A stretch of DNA of 64,000 bases, from positions 1 to 64,000 of the forward strand of contig JBKBIP010000026.1 of the NCBI GenBank assembly GCA_046297495.1, given 5' to 3'. A program made the position numbers and the translations under genes. Source of the stretch: JBKBIP01 sp046297495. Its GTDB lineage: Bacteria; Planctomycetota; Planctomycetia; Gemmatales; Gemmataceae. Numbering within the stretch: the first letter of the stretch is position 1; each line of letters begins with the position of its first letter. A model generated the notes under the pieces. That model was not told the origin of the DNA and ran no database searches. It saw only the letters and a program-made list of their open reading frames with translations. Shown here one piece after another: positions 35,074 through 43,817 of this stretch.

Positions 35074-35859
35074 ATGCAGGCGTCAGGCCGCCGAACCATC
35101 GTCTGGTTGCTGCTGGGAATGGCAGCAGTCGGTGGTTGCGCGGCGCCGTCGCGCCAACGCCTGGACACGCCCATCGTGGTCGGCAAGGTGCGGGGCGTAG
35201 TGTTCACCTGCGACGGTTCCGGCAGTTTTTGCGGCACGTCCGAGTCGCTGAAGGAAGCGGTTCTGGAAGAAGGAGTGCCGCTGCGTGTCGAAACTGTTCC
35301 GTGGGGGCATGGGCCGGGACGCATCCTGGCCGATCAAATCGACCTGGCTCACGCCGAGCGCGAAGGCTGCCTTCTGGCTGGACAAGTGGCGGCCCTGCGG
35401 CAAAGTTGTCCCCACTTGGAAATCTATCTCATCGGGCACAGCGCCGGCTGCCAAGTGGCCTTGATCGCCGCCGCCCATCTGCCGCCGAACAGCGTGCATC
35501 GGATCGTGTTGCTGGCGCCATCGGTGTCGAAGGATTACGACCTTCGCCCCGCGTTGATCGCTGCCCGGCACGGCATCGACGTGTTTTACAGCGAGCGCGA
35601 CGTGCTGCAACTTGGTCTGGGCGTTGGCCTCATCGGCACGGCGGATCGACGCTGGACCGCCGCCGCCGGTCGCGTCGGCTTCGAGCCGCAAGTCGCCACC
35701 GCCGCCGATGCCGTCTTGTACCAGAAACTGCGTCAACACCCCTGGCATCCCTGCGTCGCCTGGACCGGCAACCACGGCCGGCATTACGGCGTTTATGCCA
35801 TTCCCTTCTTGCGTGCCTACGTACTGCCGCTGTTGAGCACGCCACGTGCCAATGGCTGA
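35074..35859 (+). CDS. Alpha/beta-hydrolase-like lipoprotein
   Basis: 261 residues. Signal peptide with lipobox AVGG-C; CGGAGGAGAGG before the ATG settles this start. The nucleophile elbow reads IYLIGHSAGCQVALIAAAHL (GxSxG), preceded by GRILADQIDLAHAERE and followed by RIVLLAPSVSKDYDLRPAL. Downstream FYSERDVLQLGLGVGLIGTADRR includes the region where the acid residue is expected, and TGNHGRHYGVYAIPF supplies the C-terminal His candidate. Substrate (ester, peptide or peptidoglycan-like) is unknown. Confidence 0.72.
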   Translation: MQASGRRTIVWLLLGMAAVGGCAAPSRQRLDTPIVVGKVRGVVFTCDGSGSFCGTSESLKEAVLEEGVPLRVETVPWGHGPGRILADQIDLAHAEREGCLLAGQVAALRQSCPHLEIYLIGHSAGCQVALIAAAHLPPNSVHRIVLLAPSVSKDYDLRPALIAARHGIDVFYSERDVLQLGLGVGLIGTADRRWTAAAGRVGFEPQVATAADAVLYQKLRQHPWHPCVAWTGNHGRHYGVYAIPFLRAYVLPLLSTPRANG

Positions 35860-36001
35860 AGCCCGCCATCGCCCCTGCGCGTGGCGTTCGCGGGTGGAAC
35901 CACTGATTCAAGCGGATGGCCAACGGTTTTCGCGGACGCAGGTGATCCGCATTCGGTTCGCGCGTGGCAACGTGGTGAAGGGATGAATCCAACCCGGTTT
36001 C

Positions 36002-37222
36002 TTACTTTAACAGCTGCTCCAAGCGATCTAGCCCACCGTTGAGTTGCTCGCGGCTGGTGGCAAAGGATAGACGCACGAACCCTTCGGCGCCGAAGGCCGA
36101 GCCAGGGACCAGGTTGACATGGGCGGCTTCCAGGGCGACTTGGCAAAAGTCCGCGGAGTTTGTCACCGGCTTACCTCCCAAGGTTCGGCCAAAATGATCG
36201 GCCACGCGGAAGAACATGTAAAAGGCCCCTTCCGGTTCAAACAGTTGAACGCCCGGCATGTTCTTCAAGCGGCGCGCCACCAATTCCCGGCGGGCGGCGA
36301 ATTCCTGATGCATCTCTCGCACGCAGGTTTGATCCCCTTCTAAGGCGGCAATGGCGGCGTATTGGCTGATGCTGCACGGGTTGCCGGTCTGCTGGCTCTG
36401 CACGTTCCCCATCGCTTTGATGACCTGGACTGGCCCCAAAGCCCAACCGATGCGCCAGCCGGTCATGGCGTAGCTTTTACTCGCTCCGCTGATGGTGATG
36501 GTGCGTTCCACCAGCTCCGGCCGTAGCGTGGCGAAACAGGTTGCGGACGCCGCGCCATAGACCAATTGCTCGTAAATCTCATCGCTAAGAACGGCAATTC
36601 CCGCGTCGAGCACCACATCCGCCAAAGCCTCCAACTCGGCGCGCGAATAGACGCTGCCGGTGGGGTTGCACGGTGAGTTGAGCATCAACAGTTTCGAGCG
36701 CGGCGTCAACGCCGCGCGCAGCTGAGCCGGCGTCATCTTGAAACCGCTGTCGATCGTGGTTTCGACCAGGACGTATTTCGCCCCCGTCATTTGCACCAAG
36801 TCGCTATAGCTGACCCAATAGGGAGTGGGGATGAGCACCTCATCCCCTGGTCCACATACGGAAGCCAGGACGTTATGGATGGCGTGCTTGGCCCCATTGG
36901 AGATGATCACTTGCTCCGGCGAATAGTGGATGCCGTAGGTTCGTTGATACCAGCGCGACACGGCGGCGCGCAGCTCGACGATGCCGGCGGCGGGGGTGTA
37001 ATGGGTATGTCCTTGCTCCAACGCGGCGCGGGCGGCCTGGCAAATGTGGTCCGGCGTTGGAAAATCCGGCTCCCCCAGACTGAAATCGAAAATGTGAATC
37101 CCTTCTGCTTTGAGCTGCCGCGCCTTGGCCCCAGCCGCCAGCGTCGCCGAGGGTTGCACCGCAGCCGCCATCTTGGACAAGGTTAAGGAGAAAGCCGCCG
37201 TCGCCTGGCTCGCGGTCGCCAT
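36002..37222 (-). CDS. PLP-dependent aminotransferase (aspartate aminotransferase type)
   Basis: 406 residues of the fold-type I subgroup: LGEPDFPTPDHICQAARAALEQGHTHYTPAAGIVELRAAVS, NGAKHAIHNVLASVCGPGDEVLIPTPYWVSY, LNSPCNPTGSVYSRAEL, SDEIYEQLVYG and the Schiff-base motif SGASKSYAMTGWRIGW. This set is that of bacterial AspC/class Ibeta aspartate transaminases, which also take aromatic or prephenate substrates. ATG 37222 has GGAGGT nine bases upstream; a TTG three codons earlier is less likely. A copy of the hairpin repeat lies about 100 bp beyond its start, before the divergent glycosyltransferase gene. Confidence 0.9.
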   Translation of the reverse strand: MATASQATAAFSLTLSKMAAAVQPSATLAAGAKARQLKAEGIHIFDFSLGEPDFPTPDHICQAARAALEQGHTHYTPAAGIVELRAAVSRWYQRTYGIHYSPEQVIISNGAKHAIHNVLASVCGPGDEVLIPTPYWVSYSDLVQMTGAKYVLVETTIDSGFKMTPAQLRAALTPRSKLLMLNSPCNPTGSVYSRAELEALADVVLDAGIAVLSDEIYEQLVYGAASATCFATLRPELVERTITISGASKSYAMTGWRIGWALGPVQVIKAMGNVQSQQTGNPCSISQYAAIAALEGDQTCVREMHQEFAARRELVARRLKNMPGVQLFEPEGAFYMFFRVADHFGRTLGGKPVTNSADFCQVALEAAHVNLVPGSAFGAEGFVRLSFATSREQLNGGLDRLEQLLK

Positions 37223-37322
37223 GTTGTTCAAACCTCCGCTGCGTACTCGTTTCCATCCGCACTTGGTAGGATGAGGGAAATGGTATTATTCTAGTCATTC
37301 CTGGAGACGCCCGCCAAGACGC

Positions 37323-37368
37323 GATTCATCGTTTCGCGGCCGCGCTCACCCCACGCGAAATGATGATC
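37323..37368. repeat. Dispersed hairpin repeat, degenerate right arm
   Basis: Left arm GATTCATCGTTTCGCG (37323-37338) is the consensus; the right arm CGCGAAATGATGATC (37354-37368) has a substitution and a missing base. Located between the divergent aminotransferase and GT4 genes, so it is not tied to transcript ends. Confidence 0.75.
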
Positions 37369-37414
37369 CATGATCAAACCCCGTTGAACTTTCGACCCGA
37401 GGAAAGGTTTCCTC

Positions 37415-38695
37415 ATGCGCGTCGCTCATTTCGTGCAGCGTTATCCGCCGGCCTTGGGGGGATCCGAAGCGTACTTTGCTCGGCTGAGCCGCCATCTGGC
37501 GGACCAGGGGGCGGAAGTGATGGTCTTCACGACCACAGCCCTGGATTTGAGCGCCTTCTGGTCACCGGCGGGCCAGTGCCTATCGGCGGGAGTCGCCGAG
37601 GAGGACGGCGTGACGGTGCGACGCTTTCCGTTGTGGCGCATGTGGGGACGGCGCTATCTGCTCAAGCCCTTGTCGCTGCTGCCGCCGCGCTGGTGGCAAT
37701 GTATGACCATGCCGTGCAATCCGATCTCCTGGCCGATGTGGCGGGCGGCCCACCAGCGGCAACCCCGTTTTGATGTCGTCCATGCGACGGCGTTTCCGTA
37801 TGCCTGGCCCATCGTCTGCGGGTTGCGCCTGGCCCGCCGCCAAGGGATTCCGTTTTTACTGACGCCGTTTTTGCACCTCGGCGATCCGGCCAATCCCGCC
37901 GACCGCACGCGCCGCGCTTACCTGTCACCGGCGCTGCGATGGCTGGTCCGGCAAGCGGATCGGATCTTCGTCCAGACGGAGATGGAACGGGCGGCGTTGC
38001 TGGACGAGCACATCGCGGCGGAAAAAATCGTCCTGCTCGGCATGGGGGTGGAGCCGGCCGACTGCACCGGCGGAGACCGGCAGCGGGCGCGCCAACAATG
38101 GCAAGCGCGGTCCGATGAAGTGGTGCTGGGGCATCTGGCCAATCTGAGCCGAGAAAAAGGAACGGTGGACTTGCTGCAAGCGGCACAACGGGCCTGGCGC
38201 GACGGCTTGCGGTTTCGACTGGTGCTGGCAGGGCCGGCCATGCCCAACTTCGAGGCGTTTTGGCGCACGTTCTCCCCCTTGGGGCCGGTGTGTCGTTTGG
38301 GAGTGCTGAGCGCCGAACAGAAACGGGATTTCTTCGCGGGGCTGGATGTCTTCGCCTTGCCCAGCCGGTCGGACTCGTTCGGCTTGGTCATCCTGGAAGC
38401 CTGGGCCAACGGGGTGCCGACCGTGGCTTACCGAGCCGGTGGGCCAGCGCAAGTGATTCATCATCAACACGATGGCTGGCTGGTGCCGTGTGGCGACGTG
38501 GCTTCCCTGGCGGAGGCCCTGACCATCTTGATCCCAGACATCCCCCGCTGCCGCCAGCTGGGAAACTTGGGCCGACTGCGGGCGCTGCGCGACTACCGCT
38601 GGACGGATAAACTTCGCCAAGTACAGGTCCATTATCAGGAGAGCACGACGCTTCCGAAAGCCGGACGTGCTTGCAAGGGTTTGTCGGCCTTCTAA
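37415..38695 (+). CDS. GT4-family glycosyltransferase
   Basis: 426 residues, GT-B fold. N-terminal HFVQRYPPALGGSEAYFARLSRHLADQGAEVMVFTTTAL is the acceptor-side start of GT4 enzymes. The donor-binding half shows LANLSREKGTVDLLQAAQRA, RFRLVLAGPAMPNF, FFAGLDVFALPSRSDSFGLVILEAWANGVPTVAYRAGGPAQVI (family E-x7-E motif, SDSFGLVILE), and HHQHDGWLVPCGDVASLAEALTIL. It transfers a sugar from a nucleotide donor; the acceptor is unknown. GAGGAAAGG lies close upstream. No other polysaccharide genes are adjacent. Confidence 0.9.
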   Translation: MRVAHFVQRYPPALGGSEAYFARLSRHLADQGAEVMVFTTTALDLSAFWSPAGQCLSAGVAEEDGVTVRRFPLWRMWGRRYLLKPLSLLPPRWWQCMTMPCNPISWPMWRAAHQRQPRFDVVHATAFPYAWPIVCGLRLARRQGIPFLLTPFLHLGDPANPADRTRRAYLSPALRWLVRQADRIFVQTEMERAALLDEHIAAEKIVLLGMGVEPADCTGGDRQRARQQWQARSDEVVLGHLANLSREKGTVDLLQAAQRAWRDGLRFRLVLAGPAMPNFEAFWRTFSPLGPVCRLGVLSAEQKRDFFAGLDVFALPSRSDSFGLVILEAWANGVPTVAYRAGGPAQVIHHQHDGWLVPCGDVASLAEALTILIPDIPRCRQLGNLGRLRALRDYRWTDKLRQVQVHYQESTTLPKAGRACKGLSAF

Positions 38696-38778
38696 TCGGC
38701 GCAGACAGCAAAGCCGAAAGTGTGCTAGTGTAGGCACGTCATGGAATGTGTCTTATGAGAATCACGGAGGACAAATTC

Positions 38779-39642
38779 ATGCCCCGCGAATATCGATGGA
38801 TGTTGACGGGATTGGCCGCCCTGGCCTTGGTGGGTGTTGGTATTTGGGCCAAGGGAGAACTGATCGGCGGCGAGACGGACGACGCCCAACCTTCCGAATG
38901 GGCGCCGCCGCCAGTGAATGCCCCCCTTCCGTCCATTCAAGAAGTCGTCCCGTCCAGCTACGAGCCATCGCCGCCGCTGCCGCTCCCTGAGGACATGCCC
39001 AAGACGTTGCCCAATCAGCCCGAAATGGAAACCAGCGCCGATTCGTCGCCGAACAGTGATTGGTCGCTGCCTCCATCGCCGATTCATGATCCGCAGGTGA
39101 CACCCGTTAGCACCCCCCCACCGGAAAAGTTCCCCACACCTGCCGCGTTTCCGGCGGATACGCGCTGTCCGTGGGTGCTGCGCGTGGAAATCGTCGATGG
39201 CCGGACGCAGCTTGAAGCTCGCACCGATAAGGACGTGCGTTTCCGTGTCCATTGCGACCGGCTGAATCTGGAAGCCCCCAACGGCAAGATCGAGGCCATT
39301 GGCGGTGTGTCGGTGACGGCGGAAAATCTGGAAGGAAAGTGCGACCGGCTAATCATTACCTGGCTGGATGACAAGGTGATCCTGGAACAGGCCGTTCACG
39401 TCAAATGTCGCAAGGACGGTCAAGAAGTGGAGCTGGCCGGTGATCACCTGAGCTTGAAGCTGACCATTATCGATACCCCGAAGGCCGTTCACAACCAAGG
39501 GGTAGTCGTGCCATCCGCATACAAGCCGGTTCCGGATCATATCATCCAGACTTCGGCCCCCGTTCGCCAGCGCTCCAACCGCGAACCCCCCACGGACCCA
39601 TCCATGATCCAGCCCTTTGACGGCACGCCAGAGGATTATTGA
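38779..39642 (+). CDS. OstA/LptA-like domain protein with membrane anchor
   Basis: 287 residues. One N-terminal hydrophobic segment (residues about 7-25) acts as signal anchor. Residues 30-125 are a Pro/Ser-rich low-complexity linker. Residues about 140-235 look like an OstA/LptA repeat domain: FRVHCDRLNLEAPNGKIEAIGGVSVTAENLEGKCDRLIITWLDDKVILEQAVHVKC, the alternating beta pattern of periplasmic LPS-transport proteins, where a strand-rich sheet binds lipid. Real involvement in LPS transport is inference. GGAGG eight bases before the ATG supports the start. Confidence 0.65.
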   Translation: MPREYRWMLTGLAALALVGVGIWAKGELIGGETDDAQPSEWAPPPVNAPLPSIQEVVPSSYEPSPPLPLPEDMPKTLPNQPEMETSADSSPNSDWSLPPSPIHDPQVTPVSTPPPEKFPTPAAFPADTRCPWVLRVEIVDGRTQLEARTDKDVRFRVHCDRLNLEAPNGKIEAIGGVSVTAENLEGKCDRLIITWLDDKVILEQAVHVKCRKDGQEVELAGDHLSLKLTIIDTPKAVHNQGVVVPSAYKPVPDHIIQTSAPVRQRSNREPPTDPSMIQPFDGTPEDY

Positions 39643-39662
39643 GCTCGTTTGCGGTTCGCGTC

Positions 39663-39708
39663 GAGTCATCGTTTCGCGGGGGAGGCATCCCGCGCGAAAC
39701 GATGACTC
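39663..39708. repeat. Dispersed hairpin repeat, 16-bp perfect arms
   Basis: GAGTCATCGTTTCGCG (39663-39678) and CGCGAAACGATGACTC (39693-39708), 14-base loop, between two convergent genes, where it could stop transcription from both sides, although there is no T-run. The change at the third base of the left arm is matched by the right arm, i.e. compensatory with the other copies. Confidence 0.88.
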
Positions 39709-39729
39709 CTATTCGGCGTTTGACAATTT

Positions 39730-40419
39730 TCACAGCTCCCGGATGCGGATGTTGCGCAGGCCGAGGGGCAAGCCGTGGTCCTGGAAGCCGATGTAGCCGG
39801 TCTGGGGCCGGGTCTTCAAGCGTTCTTGCTTCAGGTCTACCTGATTGACCAGCTCGCCATTGAGCACTACCGTCAGCATGTCATTCTTGCAGGTGATGAC
39901 AAACCGGTTCCACTCGCCGGCTGGCTTGGCGGCGTTCTTAGTGGGGGGGACGCCTGGAATAATGCCGCCGCTATCGTGATCGGTGAGCTTCTTATCCGCT
40001 CCCTTGCCGTGCGAATCATAGATTTGCACCTCGATGCCGTGGGCCACGGGGCTGCTCAGGTCGCCGACGCGGAAGTAGAAACCGCTATTGCCCCCCTTCT
40101 GAACCTTGTACTCGAAATCGATCTCGAAATCGCGGTACTGTTTCTTTGACCACAGATAAGCGTCGTAGCGTTGCCAGCCTTTCTCCCCCGGACGCGGTTC
40201 CAGGGTGACGACCCCCTCTTTGTCGATGAGCCAGTTCCCCTTGGTGGTCCAGTGCTTGGTCAGACTGCCCCCTTCCAACAAATTGACCCAACCAGCCTCG
40301 CTCTTGGCGTCGTCGGCCAGACTGGATAGACATGCCACGGCCAACACAGCCAAGCCCAGCGTTCCCCGAACGATGGCGCCACGGGCCAGCCGATCAATCC
40401 GTCTCGTTTGTCGTGTCAT
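39730..40419 (-). CDS. DUF1080 (3-keto-disaccharide hydrolase-like) secreted protein
   Basis: 229 residues. Signal peptide (cleavage near SLAD-D), then a concanavalin-like sandwich: WVNLLEGGSLTKHWTTKGNWLIDKEGVVTLEP, LWSKKQYRDFEIDFEYKVQKGGNSGFYFRVG, GIEVQIYDSHG, GEWNRFVITCKNDMLTVVLNGELVNQVDL and GYIGFQDHGLPLGLRNIRIREL, all DUF1080 hallmarks. These are very common in planctomycetes and bind or cleave glycans. AGGAGGG is placed before the ATG. Confidence 0.9.
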   Translation of the reverse strand: MTRQTRRIDRLARGAIVRGTLGLAVLAVACLSSLADDAKSEAGWVNLLEGGSLTKHWTTKGNWLIDKEGVVTLEPRPGEKGWQRYDAYLWSKKQYRDFEIDFEYKVQKGGNSGFYFRVGDLSSPVAHGIEVQIYDSHGKGADKKLTDHDSGGIIPGVPPTKNAAKPAGEWNRFVITCKNDMLTVVLNGELVNQVDLKQERLKTRPQTGYIGFQDHGLPLGLRNIRIREL

Positions 40420-40639
40420 TGGAACCCTCCTGATACAGAGTGAAAAACCACCTGGTTATGGATGATGTTTTGAGCGTTTTTCTCCCGTTCGTAGCGGAAG
40501 TCGCCACAATTCCAGCGGCAGGTTCAACGGCATTCTGGCGACTTCCGCCACATAGCGACGCCAAGCGATCTCTGGTATCCATCCTCAAAGCCCCTTTGCC
40601 CCCGAAGTGGGGGCGCGGGGAGATTTCGGGAATGGAATT

Positions 40640-41359
40640 TCACGCCGGGATGCGCAGTGACTTGCAGGTGGCAAGATAGCTATCCTCCAGGCACAGCGGA
40701 ACACACAAATCCAGACGCAACCACAGCGGCACGGTCGGCAGTTTTTCCCCCAAGGCGAGTGCTTCCGGCCAGACTTCGACGCGAGGCTGCTTCCGCACTG
40801 TCACTGCTCGATAGGCCACGGTATACAAGCCCGTCGGCGCTTCCCAATCGGCCTTGCGATTCTGGATTTCGAGCACGTCGAACAACTCTTGGTGCAGATT
40901 GGCCGACCGTGACGTCACGATGTCCACGATCACCACGCCAATGCCATGGCGCAAATAGCCGGCACACTTGGCGGCAAAGGTTCGTCGGCTGCCAGGACGG
41001 TCCTTGTTGGCCGGGCTGACTAATTCGATGGCCGCCCGTAGCTCGGCCCCACCCAAATCTTGATACACGCGCACCTCGTAGCTATCCAGATGAGCGAAAT
41101 CCACCTTGGCGGTGATCTTCGGCCTTGTCGGCGACCAGACCTTCGTGCCGCCGCTGGCTGGACTGCCGCTCGCCAGCTCCAGTGTCGCCACGTCCACTTC
41201 CAACTCCGGCCCCACGCTGATTTCCGATTCCGCGAAGTACTCCGGCGGCAACAATTCTTGATTCAATTGATTGGCGAGGAACGCGGCCCAAGAATGATGA
41301 AATCCCTCCCAACGCCGCGGGCCGTGCAAAGGGGGATGAAAATGATCGAGGAGAGGCAT
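40640..41359 (-). CDS. DUF4058 family protein
   Basis: 239 residues. MPLLDHFHPPLHGPRRWEGFHHSWAAFLANQLNQELLPPEYFAE is the typical opening, then EISVGPELEVDVATLE, YEVRVYQDLGGAELRAAIELVSPANKDRPGSRRTFAAKCAGYLRHGIGVVIVDIVTSRSANLHQELF, the domain core resembling the PD-(D/E)XK nuclease fold (E...D...E/K positions). No activity is known for the family; it is frequent in planctomycetes and cyanobacteria. Stands alone. Confidence 0.85.
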   Translation of the reverse strand: MPLLDHFHPPLHGPRRWEGFHHSWAAFLANQLNQELLPPEYFAESEISVGPELEVDVATLELASGSPASGGTKVWSPTRPKITAKVDFAHLDSYEVRVYQDLGGAELRAAIELVSPANKDRPGSRRTFAAKCAGYLRHGIGVVIVDIVTSRSANLHQELFDVLEIQNRKADWEAPTGLYTVAYRAVTVRKQPRVEVWPEALALGEKLPTVPLWLRLDLCVPLCLEDSYLATCKSLRIPA

Positions 41360-41410
41360 GGGGAAACTCCAAAAAATGGGCGAATTTTAAGTGCCGAGAT
41401 TCGTTGTTGA

Positions 41411-41460
41411 GATTCATCGTTTCGCGCTCGCTGTCTCTTTCGCGCGCCAAACGATGAATC
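41411..41460. repeat. Dispersed hairpin repeat, 17-bp arms with one mismatch
   Basis: GATTCATCGTTTCGCGC (41411-41427) against GCGCCAAACGATGAATC (41444-41460). The left arm equals the family consensus. Confidence 0.85.
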
Positions 41461-41514
41461 AATAGCAGGAGAAAGGTTGTCGGTTCTACCATGATCTCGG
41501 AGTATTTCTTGATC

Positions 41515-42075
41515 TCACTCCTGCGCCAGCAAATCCACCGCCGCTTTCAGGCCGTGGCGGCTCTCGAAGAAGCGTTTGGCCAGGCTTTCAACCAGCTCCA
41601 AGAAGGTGAGCAGATCGTTGATGCGCTGGTGGCGCTCGCGGGTGGCGGGATCGTTGGCCAGGGGGCCGAGGGCGTCGGTGGATAATTCCTCCTGACAGTG
41701 ACGTAGCGTGTTCAAGATGGGATCAATCTCGCGGCGTTTGCGCTGGTTGGCGACCAGGGTGAACATCTCCCAGATGTCGGTGAGGGATTCGTAATAGTCG
41801 CGCCGGTCGCCGCGCTTGTGGACGCGGCGCACCAGGCCCCATTCGACCAACTTGCTCAGGTTCATGCTCACGTTGCCGCGCGAGATGGCCAGCCGGTGCA
41901 TGATGTCATCCATTGACAGCGCTTGGCCAGTGATGTACAGCAAGCCGTGAATGCGGGCCATGGTCGGGCTGATCCCCCACAAGCCGCTCATGGTGTCCCA
42001 TAAATCGACGAAGCGATCTTCCACCGCTTCCAGGCGTTCATCCAGCTTCGGCTTGTCGGCAGGCGGAGTTTTCAT
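41515..42075 (-). CDS. GbsR/MarR-type HTH transcriptional regulator
   Basis: 186 residues with the GbsR-like winged helix: FVDLWDTMSGLWGISPTMARIHGLLYITGQALSMDDIMHRLAISRGNVSMNLSKLVEWGLVRRVHKRGDRRDYYESLTDIWEMF. In relatives the C-terminal helices dimerise and bind a ligand (choline in GbsR). The start at 42075 is preceded by GAAGGGAA; longer frames are unsupported. It diverges from trpF across about 110 bp, so it could control that or itself. Ligand not known. Confidence 0.85.
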   Translation of the reverse strand: MKTPPADKPKLDERLEAVEDRFVDLWDTMSGLWGISPTMARIHGLLYITGQALSMDDIMHRLAISRGNVSMNLSKLVEWGLVRRVHKRGDRRDYYESLTDIWEMFTLVANQRKRREIDPILNTLRHCQEELSTDALGPLANDPATRERHQRINDLLTFLELVESLAKRFFESRHGLKAAVDLLAQE

Positions 42076-42186
42076 AAGTTTTATTCCCTTCAGGAAGATA
42101 TAAAAATTGTACCTTCTTCCTGACTGGCCCACAAGCCGCCGTAGCCGCCTTGACGCCGCTGGCCCCCTCGCTACCATGAAGGCGCC

Positions 42187-42843
42187 ATGAACGCCAAGCA
42201 CATCCGCGTCAAAATCTGTGGTCTCACGACCGAAGCCGACGCCGCGCGCGCCGCCGAGCTGGGGGCCGACGCCATTGGGCTGAACTTCCATCCGCCGTCG
42301 CCGCGTGCTATTGACTCCATTCAGGCAGAACGTATCCTGCGTGCCCTGCCACCGTTCGTGACGCCAGTGGGGGTGTTCGTGGAACGGCCGTTGCGGGAGG
42401 TGCTGGCCAAGGCAGTGACGCTGACGGGCCTCCGCGCGGTGCAATGGTACGGCAACCACGCGCAACCGGTGGAGATGGCCCCGCTCCGCTATATTCCGGC
42501 CTTCAACGTGCGAAGTAGCGACGATTTACGGACCATCGACCGTTACTTAGAGCAGTGTGCCCAGCTCGGCTGGCAACCCTCGGCCATCTTAGTCGATGCC
42601 CCGCGTGCCGGGACCATCTACGGCGGCACCGGCCATGCCGCCCCCTGGCAACTGCTCGCCGACTACCGCCCCGCCGTGCCGCTGATCCTGGCCGGCGGCC
42701 TGACCCCCGACAACGTCGCCGAAGCCATCCGCCTCGTCCGCCCCTATGCTGTCGATGTCGCCAGCGGCGTCGAGGAACGCCCTGGCAAGAAGGACGCGGA
42801 GAAGCTGCGGCGATTTATCGAGGCGGCGCGGGGGGTAGGATGA
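42187..42843 (+). CDS. trpF: Phosphoribosylanthranilate isomerase
   Basis: 218 residues, a TIM barrel of standard length. IRVKICGLTTEADAARAAELGADAIGLNFHPPSPRAI contains the catalytic Cys-containing KICG motif, and further on ILVDAPRAGTIYGGTGHAAPWQLLADYRPAVPLILAGGLTPDNVAEAIRLVRPYAVDVASGVEERPGKKD holds the catalytic Asp and the phosphate-binding loops. Third step of tryptophan biosynthesis. No other trp gene is adjacent, so the trp genes are scattered. Confidence 0.93.
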   Translation: MNAKHIRVKICGLTTEADAARAAELGADAIGLNFHPPSPRAIDSIQAERILRALPPFVTPVGVFVERPLREVLAKAVTLTGLRAVQWYGNHAQPVEMAPLRYIPAFNVRSSDDLRTIDRYLEQCAQLGWQPSAILVDAPRAGTIYGGTGHAAPWQLLADYRPAVPLILAGGLTPDNVAEAIRLVRPYAVDVASGVEERPGKKDAEKLRRFIEAARGVG

Positions 42844-42925
42844 CATATTTTTATCTCTGCGACCGCCAGACCAAAAACCAGAGCACCAGGCGATGGTGCC
42901 AAGCCGGGCTGAAAGGAGACCCATC

Positions 42926-43131
42926 ATGAAATATGCCGTCGTCATTGCAAAAGCCAACAATAATTATTCCGTCTTGGTGCCGGACCTGCCTGGCTGCGTG
43001 GCTCCAGGTCAAACTCCTGAAGAAGTTTTGCGGGCAATGGCCGAAGCGATCACCTTTCACCTTGAGGGTTGACAACAAGCTGTCTTCCTATCCCGCCGCC
43101 GTCCCCTCAGGCGGCGTCTGTTGCGGTTTAA
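42926..43131 (+). pseudogene. HicB-like antitoxin, frameshifted
   Basis: The first 48 codons read MKYAVVIAKANNNYSVLVPDLPGCVAPGQTPEEVLRAMAEAITFHLEG, a typical short HicB-family fold, preceded by a good SD (AAAGGAG). A TGA at 43070-43072 then stops the frame. In the +2 frame from 43069, reading LTTSCLPIPPPSPQAASVAV and stop at 43129-43131, the sequence continues the normal HicB C-terminus (L..LPIPxPS....V). One base missing near 43067-43070 (GGGTT) explains both. Truncation or sequencing error are the two options. No hicA toxin is nearby. Confidence 0.75.
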
Positions 43132-43174
43132 GCCAGCGCGAGCACCAGACCCTTCGCCAGAAAGATCATCCACC

Positions 43175-43705
43175 ATGAAACTTATCGTAACGAATGACAT
43201 CTATCTGACGGAATTTCGCCCTTCCGATCTGGCGGCGTGCCTGGAGCATCTGAACGACCGGGCCATCCATGAACAGACGCTGCGCATTCCGTTTCCCTAT
43301 ACGGAAGACGACTTCGCGGAGTGGATGGAAGTCGTGAACCGCACCACCCGGGCGAACGGCCAGCCGGTGATCTTCGCCATCCGCGACCGCGACGACGCCC
43401 TGATCGGCGGGCTGGGGTTCGACGATGTCCGCATTGGTAAATTCCACCGCGCCCAGCTCGGCTACTGGTTGGCCAAACCGTACTGGAGCCAAGGGATCAT
43501 GACGGCGGTGGTCGGCAAGGCTTGCGATTTGGCCTTGAACGAGTGGCAGTTAGTGAAGATCTCCGCCCACGTCTTCGCCGACAACCCGGCGTCGTGCCGC
43601 GTGTTGGAAAAGTGCGGCTTCGTCCAGGAAGGCTACCTGCGCAAGCACTACCTCAAAGATGGTCAATTCCGCGACGCCGTGTTATATGCGCTAATCCGGG
43701 AGTGA
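43175..43705 (+). CDS. GNAT acetyltransferase (RimJ/RimL type)
   Basis: 176 residues: YLTEFRPSDLAACLEHLNDRAIHEQTLRIPFPYTEDDFAEWM, GFDDVRIGKFHRAQLGYWLAKPYWSQGIMTAVVGKACDLAL, and FADNPASCRVLEKCGFVQEGYLRKHYLKDGQFRDAVLYALIRE, the RimJ/RimL arrangement (GYWL...Q/RG, N..S..vLEKxGF). Acts on ribosomal protein N-termini or small amines. An upstream in-frame extension with no start signal was rejected. Separate from the HicB remnant 44 bp upstream. Confidence 0.88.
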   Translation: MKLIVTNDIYLTEFRPSDLAACLEHLNDRAIHEQTLRIPFPYTEDDFAEWMEVVNRTTRANGQPVIFAIRDRDDALIGGLGFDDVRIGKFHRAQLGYWLAKPYWSQGIMTAVVGKACDLALNEWQLVKISAHVFADNPASCRVLEKCGFVQEGYLRKHYLKDGQFRDAVLYALIRE

Positions 43706-43817
43706 GGACCTGTTGACATCTGTTTTCGGCGGTGATGGTCCGCCAAATTTGGCAACGACAGGTCACCATTTCCATTCAAGGAGGGCTAGCTACTGGCCAC
43801 GATGCTTGCCGAAGCCA

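Noticed and set aside
43121..43174. N-terminal extension of the GNAT gene at 43175
   Set aside because: Overlaps the HicB remnant and has no SD; homologs begin at MKLIVTN.
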